Assembly: GCA_022822305.1 (NCBI GenBank)
Contig: JAJEBY010000016.1
Coordinates: 124,001-188,000 of the forward strand
DNA length: 64,000 bases
From: Anaerolineae bacterium
GTDB taxonomy: Bacteria; Chloroflexota; Anaerolineae; Aggregatilineales; Phototrophicaceae
Reading direction: 5' to 3'
In this document: positions 32,911 to 41,576 of the stretch, piece by piece
How positions within the stretch are numbered: the first letter of the stretch is position 1
Layout: each line of letters begins with the position of its first letter
The notes under the pieces: generated by a model
Databases searched by the model: none
Told to the model about the DNA's origin: nothing
The model's input: the letters and a program-made list of their open reading frames with translations, nothing else
Program-made: the position numbers and the translations under genes

Positions 32911-34368
32911 CTATTCTCTCATGCTTTCAAGTTTTTCCGGCAGGATTCGCCGGACGATACTGGGGTCGCCTTTGCCGCGCAGTTCGGCCATTATTCTACC
33001 AAATATCGCATTGATCACTTTGTCGTTTCCCGCGAGGAAACGCTGTACCAAATCGTCGTTGGCGCGCAACACCTTGTCAACCGACGCCTCAATCAGCGCC
33101 AGGTCAGAGATTTGCGCCAAACCCTGCTCCTCGACTATCGATTCCGCAGCCTTGCCGCTATCCCACATGTCGCCAAGGACTTGTTTGCGCGCGGTACTCT
33201 GATTGATGGTCCCGTTCTCGACCAAGCTCAATAGCCCGGCCAGGTCTGACGCGGAAATGGGAATGTCGGCGATGTCTTCGCGTTCAATGCCGTTGGCGTT
33301 CATCACACGGAAAAGTTCGCCGGTTATCCAGTTGGCGGCCAGTTTGGCATCGATGCCGGCCGCGACGATATCTTGAAAGTACTCCGCTACGGAACGCTCA
33401 GCTGTTAGGACTCCGGCATCGTACGGGCTCAACCCCAGCTCTTGGATGAAGCGCCGCCGCAATGCGTCGGGCAGCTCGGGCAAACTCGCCTCGATATCTC
33501 GTACCCACTCGCGGCTGACTTCGACAATCGGCAGGTCCGGCTCCGGGAAATAGCGATACTCGTCGGCGCGTTCCTTGTAACGCTGCACCGTGATCTTCTG
33601 AGCCGCTTCGTCCCATCCCAGCGTGGCTGGCTTGACGGTATCGCCGCGTTGATAAAGTCTAATCTGTCGCTGCGCTTCGTATTCAATCGCTTTGACCATA
33701 TTGCGGATACTGTTGAGGTTTTTGATTTCCGTGCGTTCGCGGTATGCCGTATCGTTTTCGCGCATCACGCTGACATTCGCTTCAAAGCGCAGAATACCTT
33801 TGGACATATCGCCGCTGTTGACGCCTAGATAACGCAGGATGGAGCGCAGCTTGCGGGCATAGGCTTCCGCCTCCGCGGCGCTGGTGATATCGGGCTCGGA
33901 TACTATTTCCAGCAGGGGCACACCGGCGCGATTATAATCGACCAGGCTACCGGACAGCACGTGCGTGAGTTTGCCGGTGTCCTCTTCCATGTGGGCGCGG
34001 CGGATGTGAATCCGCTTGCTGGAGCCGTCTTCGAGTTCAATATTGACGAATCCATTGATGGCCAGCGGACGATCGTATTGGCTGATCTGATAGCCCTTGG
34101 GCAAGTCGGGATAAAAGTAATTCTTGCGCGCAAATTGATTGATTGGCGGAATCTCGCAATTGAGCGCCAATCCCACCATGATGCCATATTCAATTGCCTG
34201 CACATTGATGACTGGCAGTGTGCCAGGCATGCCCAGCGACAGCGGATCAACGGCGGCATTGGGCTCAGTCATTACGCTGTCCACAACCGGGCAGGGGCTG
34301 AACATCTTGCTTTCAGTTTCCAGCTCGGCGTGAACTTCCAGACCGATTACCGTTCTCCATTGACTCAT
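32911..34368 (-). CDS. gatB: Asp-tRNA(Asn)/Glu-tRNA(Gln) amidotransferase subunit B
   Basis: 485 residues from ATG 34368, with AAGGA eight bases upstream; the frame runs to 34434. Opening 'VIGLEVHAELETESKMFSPC' and 'RKNYFYPDLPKGYQISQYD' are signatures; 'RAGVPLLEIVSEPDI' follows, and the YqeY-like tail ends the protein ('INAIFGRIMAELRGKGDPS'). With GatA and GatC it amidates mischarged Glu-tRNA(Gln) and Asp-tRNA(Asn). GatA and GatC are not in the window. It leads the gatB-ssb-SDR operon. Confidence 0.96.
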   Translation of the reverse strand: MSQWRTVIGLEVHAELETESKMFSPCPVVDSVMTEPNAAVDPLSLGMPGTLPVINVQAIEYGIMVGLALNCEIPPINQFARKNYFYPDLPKGYQISQYDRPLAINGFVNIELEDGSSKRIHIRRAHMEEDTGKLTHVLSGSLVDYNRAGVPLLEIVSEPDITSAAEAEAYARKLRSILRYLGVNSGDMSKGILRFEANVSVMRENDTAYRERTEIKNLNSIRNMVKAIEYEAQRQIRLYQRGDTVKPATLGWDEAAQKITVQRYKERADEYRYFPEPDLPIVEVSREWVRDIEASLPELPDALRRRFIQELGLSPYDAGVLTAERSVAEYFQDIVAAGIDAKLAANWITGELFRVMNANGIEREDIADIPISASDLAGLLSLVENGTINQSTARKQVLGDMWDSGKAAESIVEEQGLAQISDLALIEASVDKVLRANDDLVQRFLAGNDKVINAIFGRIMAELRGKGDPSIVRRILPEKLESMRE

Positions 34369-34454
34369 GCAGCCGTTCCTTGAGCTGTTCGCGCGTGCAA
34401 AACAAAAGTTAGCACATAAGTTCGTATATTGCAAGAAGCCCTGCGGCAGATCGG

Positions 34455-34460
34455 ATTATA
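34455..34460 (-). promoter_or_regulatory. Candidate -10 for the gatB operon
   Basis: Minus strand TATAAT (34460-34455), a perfect -10, about 87 bp before the gatB ATG. The matching -35 is poor. Confidence 0.35.
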
Positions 34461-34520
34461 CATGCAATTGCGCGTAAATTCCGAATCCGACAGGATTCAA
34501 GTTGCAGGGGGCGAGGGCAT

Positions 34521-34558
34521 TAAGAGAACAAAGAAGTCCCGATTGCAAGAATCGGGAC
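34521..34558 (-). terminator. Intrinsic terminator after the aminotransferase gene
   Basis: Minus strand GTCCCGATT (34558-34550), 5-base loop, AATCGGGAC (34544-34536): a perfect 9-bp stem followed by TTCTTTGTTCTCTTA. It lies 28 bp past the aminotransferase stop and separates it from gatB. Confidence 0.85.
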
Positions 34559-34585
34559 CATAAACGCTCATTCCAAGAATTTAGT

Positions 34586-35782
34586 TCAAGGCATCAAGGC
34601 TGCTTCACTTTCGTCGATTATACAGCCGCGCCGGATCAAGAAGTTTTCGATCCTGCGCAAGGCTTCGCGGATGTTCTCCTCGCTGGTGGCGTAGCTCGCG
34701 CGCGCGAAGCCGCGACCACTGGGACCGAACGCGCTGCCGGGGATGAGCGCAACTCGCTCTTCTCGCAGCAGATCTTCGCAGAACGACTCTTCGTCCAGCC
34801 CCGAGATCTCGATATTGGGAAAGGCATAGAAGGCGCCGCGCGGCTCGAAACAGCTAAGCCCGAGCCGATTGAAACCGTCGACAATCATCCGCCGCCGTCG
34901 ATCATATTGAAGCCACATCGATTCAACATCCCCTTCGCCGAATTGGATGGCTTCCAAGGCGGCGAATTGACCCATGGTCGGCGCCGACATGATCAGATAC
35001 TGATGAATCTTATACATGGCCTGGGTGAATGCCTCTGGCGCCGTCACATAGCCGATGCGCCAACCGGTCATGGCGTATGACTTGCTCATGCCACTCAAGA
35101 CGATAGTGCGCTCGTACATACCCGGCAGCGTCGCAAAGTTAATGTGCTCGATTCCGAAAACAAGTCTTTCATAGATTTCGTCCGAGATGACTACAAGATC
35201 GTATTTCTCCGCGACCGCCGCCACTTCCAGCAGATGTTCGCGCGTCAATACAGCGCCGGTTGGATTGTTAGGATAGCTGAGCAAGATGGCCTTGGCGCGT
35301 GTGGTTATACGAGCTTCCAGATCGGCGCCGGTCACCTGGAACTCGTTCTCCACCGAAGTCGGCACCAGGACGGACTTGCCTCCAGCCATTTCAACAGCGG
35401 CGGCATTGGCGACGAAGCAGGGTTCGACGACGAGTACCTCGTCGCCTGGGTCCAGCAACACCTTGAGCGCAAGATACAGAGCTTCGCTGACGCCGACAGT
35501 AACGAGGACTTCACGATCGGGTGAATAACGCACTTGATAGCGGTCCGCAATGTGATTGGCTATGGCCGCCCGCAATTCATAAATGCCGGCGTTGGATGTG
35601 TAGCCCGTCTGCCCGTCATATATGCTTTGAATGCCCGCATCCACAATATGCGCCGGCGTGACAAAATCAGGTTCCCCGATGCCGAGCGTAACTACATCGT
35701 CCATGGTCGCGGCGATGTCGAAGTAGCGTCGGATGCCGGACGGTCGAAGCTGCTGCACACTCTTGGACAGAAAGCGGCTCAT
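34586..35782 (-). CDS. PLP-dependent aminotransferase, class I/II
   Basis: 398 residues, fold-type I. It opens 'VVTLGIGEPDFVTPAHIV'; the cofactor contacts are 'YPNNPTGAVL', Asp201 in 'VISDEIYE', and the Schiff-base Lys234 in 'SGMSKSYAMTGWRIGY', with the C-terminal Arg in 'FARASYATSEENIREALRRI'. Relatives are aspartate or aromatic aminotransferases; specificity cannot be told. ATG at 35782 has GGAG nine bases upstream. It is a single-gene unit with its own promoter and terminator. Confidence 0.92.
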   Translation of the reverse strand: MSRFLSKSVQQLRPSGIRRYFDIAATMDDVVTLGIGEPDFVTPAHIVDAGIQSIYDGQTGYTSNAGIYELRAAIANHIADRYQVRYSPDREVLVTVGVSEALYLALKVLLDPGDEVLVVEPCFVANAAAVEMAGGKSVLVPTSVENEFQVTGADLEARITTRAKAILLSYPNNPTGAVLTREHLLEVAAVAEKYDLVVISDEIYERLVFGIEHINFATLPGMYERTIVLSGMSKSYAMTGWRIGYVTAPEAFTQAMYKIHQYLIMSAPTMGQFAALEAIQFGEGDVESMWLQYDRRRRMIVDGFNRLGLSCFEPRGAFYAFPNIEISGLDEESFCEDLLREERVALIPGSAFGPSGRGFARASYATSEENIREALRRIENFLIRRGCIIDESEAALMP

Positions 35783-35815
35783 TTGCGTCTCTCCTAGTGG
35801 TGGTGTAACAGCCCG

Positions 35816-35843
35816 TTTATATCACGGATGACGAGCGAATCAA
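35816..35843 (-). promoter_or_regulatory. Promoter of the aminotransferase gene
   Basis: Minus strand TTGATT (35843-35838), 16-bp spacer, TATAAA (35821-35816); the -10 is also extended (TGATATAAA). It lies 34 bp before the ATG. Confidence 0.6.
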
Positions 35844-36011
35844 TCGCGCATCATCATTCAAATATCATGGACGTATTCCGACACATTGTAGTACTCCTGG
35901 ACTCTTTGTAGTGCTGATTTCCTAATCTATCGATCAAACCGTCGCAATTGTTCAGAATGTCACAGGTGAGAATTCGCCCGGTCAATTCCAAGTGAGTTAA
36001 GCGGTCATTCT

Positions 36012-36039
36012 TTGCGCACTAATCTGCGCAAGGTATGAT
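36012..36039 (+). promoter_or_regulatory. Promoter with overlapping inverted-repeat operator before the DUF5996 gene
   Basis: The inverted repeat TTGCGCA-6-TGCGCAA (36012-36031) spans the -35 and spacer of a promoter with -35 TTGCGC and -10 TATGAT (36034-36039), spacing 16. Such an overlap suits a repressor. The gene starts at 36125. The rest of 35844-36011 shows nothing recognisable. Confidence 0.5.
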
Positions 36040-36124
36040 TTGAGTGTGATGCCAGCTTTGTCCGCGACAGTCAGGACTGCACTTTCGCTGATGACTTGCC
36101 GAGCGCAACCGGAGGGAGGGCGTC

Positions 36125-36904
36125 ATGTGCATGCCGGCCCTGGATAACTGGAATACCACCCGGGACACATTGCATCAAGTGGCGTTAGTTTTGGGCGCGG
36201 CGCGCGTCGGCGTTGCAGATCCGCTGCCGAACGACTTGCATTTCAGCCTGGATGTGACTGCAAGCGGCCTATCCACGTCGGCGTTGAGCATCGGCGGCGA
36301 GCTGCAATTTCGAATCGCTGACATGAGCGTGGTCTACGCGCGTAACGACGTCGACGTGTTTGCGCTGGATTTTGCCGGACACACGCAGCAATCGCTGTTG
36401 CGGACAGTGATCGCGCATCTGGGCGCCCTTGGCATGACCATTGAGCCGGCGCTCAAGCATATCAAGTTTGACATCCCGCTCGACTTCGACCCTGGCTTGG
36501 CCAGTGACTACTGGCGCGTGCTTGATACGGTGCGCGCCGCCTTGGCAAGATTGCGCGTGAAGCTATGCGGATACGCAACTCCGCTGGTGCTGTGGCCGCA
36601 TCATTTTGATTTGGGCTTCCTTCTGTTTCCCGGCGACGGACAAGACGAGCACAGTGATCCACAGCTGGCGTTCGGTTTCGCGCCTTTCAGCGATGGATTG
36701 GACCGTCCCTATGTCTATGCTTACGGCTGGTCCCCGGAGGCGGGATACCTTGATATCCCGTTAGAATCGCCCGCGCAAGCCGTTACCGACGGTTATACTG
36801 GTTTGTATGCGGCCTACGACGACTTGCGCGCGCGTTCGGATTTCAGCGCGGTAATCGAAGACATGCTGCTCGCGTACGCGCGTGAAGCGGCCAAGGCGCT
36901 TTGA
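36125..36904 (+). CDS. DUF5996-family protein
   Basis: 259 residues. Typical features: 'WNTTRDTLHQVALVLGAARV' at the N-terminus, 'LHFSLDVTASGLSTSAL', and 'LVLWPHHFDLGFLLFPG' near residue 160, which is the family hallmark, followed by 'YVYAYGWSPEAGYLDIPL'. Function unknown; probably cytoplasmic. The ATG follows GGAGGG by six bases. A putative operator and promoter lie upstream. The 36905-37153 stretch after it holds a promoter and a leader hairpin but no gene. Confidence 0.82.
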   Translation: MCMPALDNWNTTRDTLHQVALVLGAARVGVADPLPNDLHFSLDVTASGLSTSALSIGGELQFRIADMSVVYARNDVDVFALDFAGHTQQSLLRTVIAHLGALGMTIEPALKHIKFDIPLDFDPGLASDYWRVLDTVRAALARLRVKLCGYATPLVLWPHHFDLGFLLFPGDGQDEHSDPQLAFGFAPFSDGLDRPYVYAYGWSPEAGYLDIPLESPAQAVTDGYTGLYAAYDDLRARSDFSAVIEDMLLAYAREAAKAL

Positions 36905-36995
36905 GGAAGGTTAGTGGCGCCCGCCGGCGAACAAGATTGGGTCGCGACTTTAATAACCTGGCTGCGTATAATGACATGAAGGGCTGCGCGCAGAT

Positions 36996-37024
36996 TTGGG
37001 CTGGAGTTGAAGGCGGGTTATACT
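36996..37024 (+). promoter_or_regulatory. Candidate promoter of the small gene at 37154
   Basis: TTGGGC (36996-37001), 17-bp spacer, TATACT (37019-37024). A second perfect TATAAT occurs at 36967-36972 without a good -35. Leader length would be about 125 bases. Confidence 0.4.
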
Positions 37025-37117
37025 CGTTGAGACGATTCTTAATATTGACGCCGAGTTGTCCTATCATCAAGATTCATCAAGCACTAGCGGTCTAGCGGCT
37101 TCGAGAAAGGAGAACGT

Positions 37118-37140
37118 AGCGGTTGCGCGTCTTAACCGCT
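37118..37140 (+). promoter_or_regulatory. Leader hairpin next to the ribosome-binding site of the 37154 gene
   Basis: AGCGGTT (37118-37124), 9-base loop, AACCGCT (37134-37140), two bases before AGGAG (37143-37147). It leaves the ribosome-binding site free but could stack next to it. An AAAGGAG at 37106-37112 precedes a 14-codon TTG frame (37123-37167) that overlaps the gene start. Confidence 0.3.
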
Positions 37141-37153
37141 GCAGGAGTGACCT

Positions 37154-37420
37154 ATGAGCAACGATGACAGACATCCCAACGATAGTATCGACGATGGCGA
37201 CGGGCTGGACGAATCGTCCGGCGCGACGTCGGAAGATATGGGAGATCGTTTGGAGAGACTAGGTGGAGAGCCCGCGCCGGCGATCACACCTGAGGAGTTT
37301 GAGCGCCTGCAAAAAGCGGGCCAGGTCCACATAGACTCGCGTGGACGCGTCCGCACGGCGCGTCGCAGCGGCGCCGAGGCGGGGGTATCGCTCCGCAAGC
37401 GCCGAGCCTGGTATGTCTGA
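37154..37420 (+). CDS. Small hypothetical protein with acidic N-terminus and basic C-terminus
   Basis: 88 residues. The first 45 are acidic and Ser/Asp-rich ('DDGDGLDESSGATSEDMGD'); the middle is 'ITPEEFERLQKAGQVHIDSR', and the end is basic ('RRSGAEAGVSLRKRRAWYV'). No family recognised; likely cytoplasmic and partly disordered. ATG has AGGAG six bases upstream, which supports it being a real gene. Confidence 0.62.
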   Translation: MSNDDRHPNDSIDDGDGLDESSGATSEDMGDRLERLGGEPAPAITPEEFERLQKAGQVHIDSRGRVRTARRSGAEAGVSLRKRRAWYV

Positions 37421-37562
37421 ATCCGAAGATCGGCTCCTGCGGCTTTTGATTTGGAGCGGCTTCGACAGGGGCGCTTGCCCTGTTCCCCGACGTGAACGCC
37501 GATTCCCGGGTTAGTACACGCTAATTCGTATTCGAACGATCAATCCGTGGTCATTCGGGCGG

Positions 37563-38252
37563 ATGCGTATCGCAGCCCAATCTTGGCTGTCCGCAAACAT
37601 GATGCAATTGATTAACCTCATTCACCTGAAACGGGCGCTGGCAGTGTCTGATTTCGACTCGTTTGCTGCCAGGCAGCGGATGGCGCCTGCTCCCCGCGGC
37701 TGGAAAAAGCGCGCAAGTCGGCCGAAACAGGCCGCCGTCATGATCCTCGTCTATCCCGATCGCGACCAGAGGCTTAGCCTGGTTCTAACGCTGCGTCGTG
37801 CCGATCTGCGCGGGCATAGCGGGCAAGTGAGCTTTCCCGGGGGGCAGCAAGATCTCCAGGACGGCAGCCTGACGGACACTGCCATCCGCGAAACATGCGA
37901 AGAGATTGGCGTCTGCCGCGATCAGATCCATATACTTGGCAGCTTGCCCAGATTCTATATTCCTACCTCGCATTATGACGTGCACCCGACCGTTGCTCGC
38001 TGCGATGTTACTCCGCATTTTCAAGCCAATCCGGACGAGGTCGAGGAGATCTTCAGTTTGACGCTGCGGGATCTCTTGCATCCCGGATTCAAATGCCAGG
38101 AGACCTGGCGACTAGAGGGCCGGGACGTGCGGGTACCCTTCTATGCCGTGAGCGGTCACAAAATATGGGGCGCCACAGCCATCATGCTCAGTGAATTAGA
38201 AGAACGGCTGCGGCTGGTCCTGCCGAAAAACGTGTTGCTTGAATTGCGCTGA
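37563..38252 (+). CDS. NUDIX hydrolase, CoA-pyrophosphatase (NudL-like)
   Basis: 229 residues. 'LRGHSGQVSFPGGQQDLQDG' with 'SLTDTAIRETCEEIGV' is the NUDIX box (REtcEEiG catalytic core). 'LGSLPRFYIPTSHYDVHPTV' follows, the motif typical of the CoA-pyrophosphatase subfamily. It would split CoA or related nucleotides to 3',5'-ADP and phosphopantetheine. In-frame starts at 37563 and about 12 codons later are both possible; neither has a strong ribosome-binding site. Confidence 0.85.
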   Translation: MRIAAQSWLSANMMQLINLIHLKRALAVSDFDSFAARQRMAPAPRGWKKRASRPKQAAVMILVYPDRDQRLSLVLTLRRADLRGHSGQVSFPGGQQDLQDGSLTDTAIRETCEEIGVCRDQIHILGSLPRFYIPTSHYDVHPTVARCDVTPHFQANPDEVEEIFSLTLRDLLHPGFKCQETWRLEGRDVRVPFYAVSGHKIWGATAIMLSELEERLRLVLPKNVLLELR

Positions 38253-38299
38253 CGGTGACCGGGCGTTGACGTCCCGCGGCCGCAGGCCTCTCGTCGCGC

Positions 38300-38328
38300 T
38301 TGTGCCGAACACTGGACATTGCTATCCT
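38300..38328 (+). promoter_or_regulatory. Candidate promoter of the DUF21-CBS gene
   Basis: TTGTGC (38300-38305), 17-bp spacer, TATCCT (38323-38328), about 140 bp before the gene. Both boxes are moderate. Confidence 0.3.
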
Positions 38329-38470
38329 AAAAGTGAGACGATTTGCGCCAAGCTACCTGCAATCAACGATTGATGGATATCTCGCTGAAGATTCGCGCCT
38401 CGGGACATATGCGGACTCGTCAAATTATTGCGGCGCCGATTGTAGAGACTGAGACTCCTCAAGAGCCCCA

Positions 38471-39640
38471 ATGGATCCAGTGATCACGGGCATTCCGATT
38501 CTGGCAGTCACCACCGGCGGAACGACAGGTTCCGGTGAGTGGGGCGCTCTAGTGCTTTACGTCGCCGTCGCCTTGGGTGTCTCGTTTCTTTGTTCCATTT
38601 GGGAAGCGGCGATGTTATCCACGCCCGTGTCTCATATAGAGCTGCTCGTGCAGCACGGGAGCGGGGCCGGCAAGATCATGCAGCGCCTGCGTCAAAATGT
38701 CGAGCATCCCATTTCCGCCATATTGACGCTGAATACCATAGCGCATACGGTGGGCGCGGCAGGCGCCGGGGCCGAGGCGACGGCGATTTTTGGCAGCGAA
38801 TATTTCGGCATCATTTCCGCCATCCTTACGCTGCTGATTCTGGTGTTTTCCGAGATCATTCCCAAGACTTTAGGCGCGGTATACGCAAGGCCATTGACGC
38901 CATTCACAGCCTATTCGCTGAATGTTCTGCTGTTCACATTCCGGCCGGCAGTTTTTGTATTCGAATTTGTGACGCGCTCCATGCGGCCGAGCGAAGACAC
39001 GCCCACGGTTACGCGCTCGGAGTTGCAGGTTATGGCCAGGATCAGCGCCGAAGAAGGCGGCATCCGAGAGCGCGAGAATCGAATCGTCGCCAACTTGCTG
39101 CAGTTGGCGGATGTGCAGGTGGAAACGATCATGACGCCGCGGACCGTCGTGCTGATGATCCAGCAGGAGATGACCGTAGGCGAGGTGATGGACGCGCACA
39201 AGTTCTTGCCGTATTCGCGGATTCCGCTCTACGGAGACTCCGCGGATGACGTCAAGGGTTATGTGCTGCGCCATGAAATCTACAAACGAGCCGCTGCCGA
39301 CGAAAACCAGGTCAGGATGCGCGAGATTGCCCTCGAGTTGCAAGTGGTGCCGGGGACGAATTCGGTCGCTCAAGTACTCGATCTCTTCATCGCCGAGCAA
39401 GAACACATCTTCCTGGTGATAGACGAATACGGTGGCACGGCCGGCCTGATTACGCTTGAGGACACGGTCGAAACGCTGCTGGGAATCGAGATCCTGGATG
39501 AATCGGATCGAGTCGCGGATTTGCGTCAATTGGCGCGTCGGCGCTATCAGGCGCAATTGGAACTGCTGCAAGCGACCGGCGGCGCGCCGCCTCCAACGGC
39601 GGATACTCCCGATGATTCGCTCGATTACCCATCCGATTAG
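38471..39640 (+). CDS. DUF21/CNNM-family membrane protein with CBS pair
   Basis: 389 residues. Three to four membrane segments in the DUF21 domain (about 20-165) with 'SEIIPKTLGAVYARPLTPF', then a CBS pair (about 205-330) with 'VETIMTPRTVVLMIQQEMTV' and 'FLVIDEYGGTAGLITLEDTV' followed by 'ETLLGIEI'. Relatives are Mg2+/Co2+ efflux or regulator proteins (CorB/CNNM, YhdP). The C-terminal CorC_HlyC domain found in many relatives is absent; instead there is a short Pro-rich acidic tail. Confidence 0.88.
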   Translation: MDPVITGIPILAVTTGGTTGSGEWGALVLYVAVALGVSFLCSIWEAAMLSTPVSHIELLVQHGSGAGKIMQRLRQNVEHPISAILTLNTIAHTVGAAGAGAEATAIFGSEYFGIISAILTLLILVFSEIIPKTLGAVYARPLTPFTAYSLNVLLFTFRPAVFVFEFVTRSMRPSEDTPTVTRSELQVMARISAEEGGIRERENRIVANLLQLADVQVETIMTPRTVVLMIQQEMTVGEVMDAHKFLPYSRIPLYGDSADDVKGYVLRHEIYKRAAADENQVRMREIALELQVVPGTNSVAQVLDLFIAEQEHIFLVIDEYGGTAGLITLEDTVETLLGIEILDESDRVADLRQLARRRYQAQLELLQATGGAPPPTADTPDDSLDYPSD

Positions 39641-39652
39641 ACGCGCGGCGCC

Positions 39653-40537
39653 ATGTCGGAAATCCGAATTCCTCTGCCGCCTCATCGCTATCGATTTGAA
39701 CTATTGCTGGATTTCGTCAGGCGCATCGCCCATCCGGCGCGAATGATCGTCCGTGATAATCGTTTGTGGCGCGTCACCGCGGGGCAGCTGTTCTCGTATC
39801 GGCAAGCGGGCGGAGCGATCGTCATCGATGGGTGTCACGATACCGCTGGTCGTGTTTCTGAATCATCACAACGCGTATTGGGCATCCATCACGATCTCAG
39901 CGAATTCTACGATTTCGCCGCCGGCGACGCGAGCCTGCGGCCGATCATTGCGCCGGTGTCTGGCTTTCCGCTGTTCTGCACAGAGACGGTATTCGAAGCC
40001 TTGATAACCTTGATCATCGAGCAGCATATCACCTGGAAGAACGCCCTGCGCGGCCAACAGACATTACTGCGCATGCTGGCAGAGGAAACAGCCACAGCCG
40101 ATGAATGCGTGTATGGGTTTCCTTCGTCCGGCGCGCTGGCGAAAATGACGCGCGCAGATTTGAAGCCGCTGAAGATCACCAACGGGCGTATCGACCTGAT
40201 CATTCGACTGGCGAAGGAGGTCGCGGCGGGCGCGCTGGACCTGGAGGGCCTGGCGACAATGGAGACGCAGTCGGCTTATGATTTCTTGGTTTCGATTAAG
40301 GGCGTAGGTCACTGGACGGCGGCGAATGTGCTGGGTCGCGCTCTGGGCCGTTATCCGTTCGTCAGTCACAACGATGTCGCTTTACAAGCCGCGGTCTGCC
40401 ACTATTTTGACTTCGATAGCCGTCTGAAAAGCGCAACTCTAGTTAACGATACCCTGCTGCGGTACGGCGAATTCGCCGGACTGGTTGGGCATTTCCTGAT
40501 CTTGCGCTGGGTGCTGGATCGTTATCCCGTGGCCTGA
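39653..40537 (+). CDS. DNA-3-methyladenine glycosylase II-like (AlkA family)
   Basis: 294 residues. HhH-GPD domain: 'LITLIIEQHITWKNALRGQQ', helix-hairpin-helix 'IKGVGHWTAANVLGRALGRY', and catalytic Asp in 'FVSHNDVALQAAVCHYFD'. N-terminal about 110 residues form a beta-rich domain like AlkA. It would remove alkylated bases such as 3-methyladenine. Starts 12 bp after the DUF21-CBS stop and is probably co-transcribed; ends convergent with the PfkB-type kinase. Confidence 0.88.
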   Translation: MSEIRIPLPPHRYRFELLLDFVRRIAHPARMIVRDNRLWRVTAGQLFSYRQAGGAIVIDGCHDTAGRVSESSQRVLGIHHDLSEFYDFAAGDASLRPIIAPVSGFPLFCTETVFEALITLIIEQHITWKNALRGQQTLLRMLAEETATADECVYGFPSSGALAKMTRADLKPLKITNGRIDLIIRLAKEVAAGALDLEGLATMETQSAYDFLVSIKGVGHWTAANVLGRALGRYPFVSHNDVALQAAVCHYFDFDSRLKSATLVNDTLLRYGEFAGLVGHFLILRWVLDRYPVA

Positions 40538-40627
40538 TAAAGCTAAATTCGTCGCCAGTCGTCAGATTCGCGTCTATTGAGTCGCTCACTTGACAGCAGC
40601 TTGCCCACGGATAAACGACATATCGCC

Positions 40628-41557
40628 TCAAACCGACAGCTCATCGTATAGCAGTTCTTGACAGAGCGTGGGCAAAACAGTCTGCGCGCTCTCCAACGTG
40701 AGCGAGGCTGCCGCGACGCCTAGCCTCATCGCCTCGTCGATCGGTACGCCGTTGAGCAGGCCGAAAATGACCGCGCCGGACAGCGCGTCGCCGGCGCCGG
40801 AAGTATCGACCACGTTCGTGTGAATGGCGCGGATATAGCCGCCGCCGCTGCTATCGGCATAAGCCAGCCCCTGCTCGCCCAGCGTGGCGACAGCGATGTC
40901 GGCGCCCATGTTGACCAGCGCCTGCGCCGTGAATATCGCCTCGTCGCGCTGGGTCGCCGGTTCATCGAGTTGGCAGAGCGCCACAGTTTCACTGGCGTTG
41001 GGAACGACCAAATAGAGGTTAGAGATATACTTGATCAATCGAGCAGCCATCAGTGGCGAGGTGGGATCCGCGCAAACGCGCACGTCATTGAGCGCCGCCA
41101 GTTCAAACAAGGTGTCCAGCGCCTCCTCGTTCAAAGTTGCGTCAATGACGATCAGCGCGGCGTTTTCGAAGAGCCACTCGTGCTCCATCAAATAATCGGA
41201 ATCAATGAAATCGACAATCTTGAAATCGTCCAGACGAGTTGCCTTGCTCGGCGATTGACGCAAGATCAGCGATGTCGCTGTTCTCGCTTGGCTGACGCGC
41301 AGGACATGACTACAATCGACGCCGGCGAGCGTCGACTGCGCGATCAAACGCTCTCCAAATTCGTCATCGGCGACGGCGGACAGGAAAGTTGTCTCGATCT
41401 CCAGGCGCGCTAGGTTTTCAGCTACATTGCGCGCGACACCGCCTGCCGTCCGGTGGACGGTCCCGAATTGGCGCGCTCCACTGCGCAAACGACCTTCAGC
41501 TTCGCCACTGATTTCCAGCACAGCCGAGCCGACTACCAGAACAAATTCGCCGTCCAT
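40628..41557 (-). CDS. PfkB-family carbohydrate/nucleoside kinase
   Basis: 309 residues from ATG 41557, with GAGG eight bases upstream; the longer frame to 41698 would run into the neighbour and is basic, unlike the family. Ribokinase fold: 'TAGGVARNVAENLARL' (substrate loop), and 'NVVDTSGAGDALSGAVIFGL' with the catalytic Asp of GAGD. The order and spacing resemble pseudouridine or sugar kinases (PsuK type), but substrate is not certain. It starts 19 bp after the SUMF1-like gene on the same strand. Confidence 0.88.
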   Translation of the reverse strand: MDGEFVLVVGSAVLEISGEAEGRLRSGARQFGTVHRTAGGVARNVAENLARLEIETTFLSAVADDEFGERLIAQSTLAGVDCSHVLRVSQARTATSLILRQSPSKATRLDDFKIVDFIDSDYLMEHEWLFENAALIVIDATLNEEALDTLFELAALNDVRVCADPTSPLMAARLIKYISNLYLVVPNASETVALCQLDEPATQRDEAIFTAQALVNMGADIAVATLGEQGLAYADSSGGGYIRAIHTNVVDTSGAGDALSGAVIFGLLNGVPIDEAMRLGVAAASLTLESAQTVLPTLCQELLYDELSV

Positions 41558-41576
41558 TTCAGTTTCCTCGTCCGGA

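Noticed and set aside
37436..37560. tmRNA-like start (GGAGCGGCTTCGACAGGG) and small hairpin
   Set aside because: No matching 3' half with a T-loop and acceptor stem is found in the next 400 bases, and a NUDIX gene occupies the space. The hairpin has no U-tract, so it is not called a terminator either.
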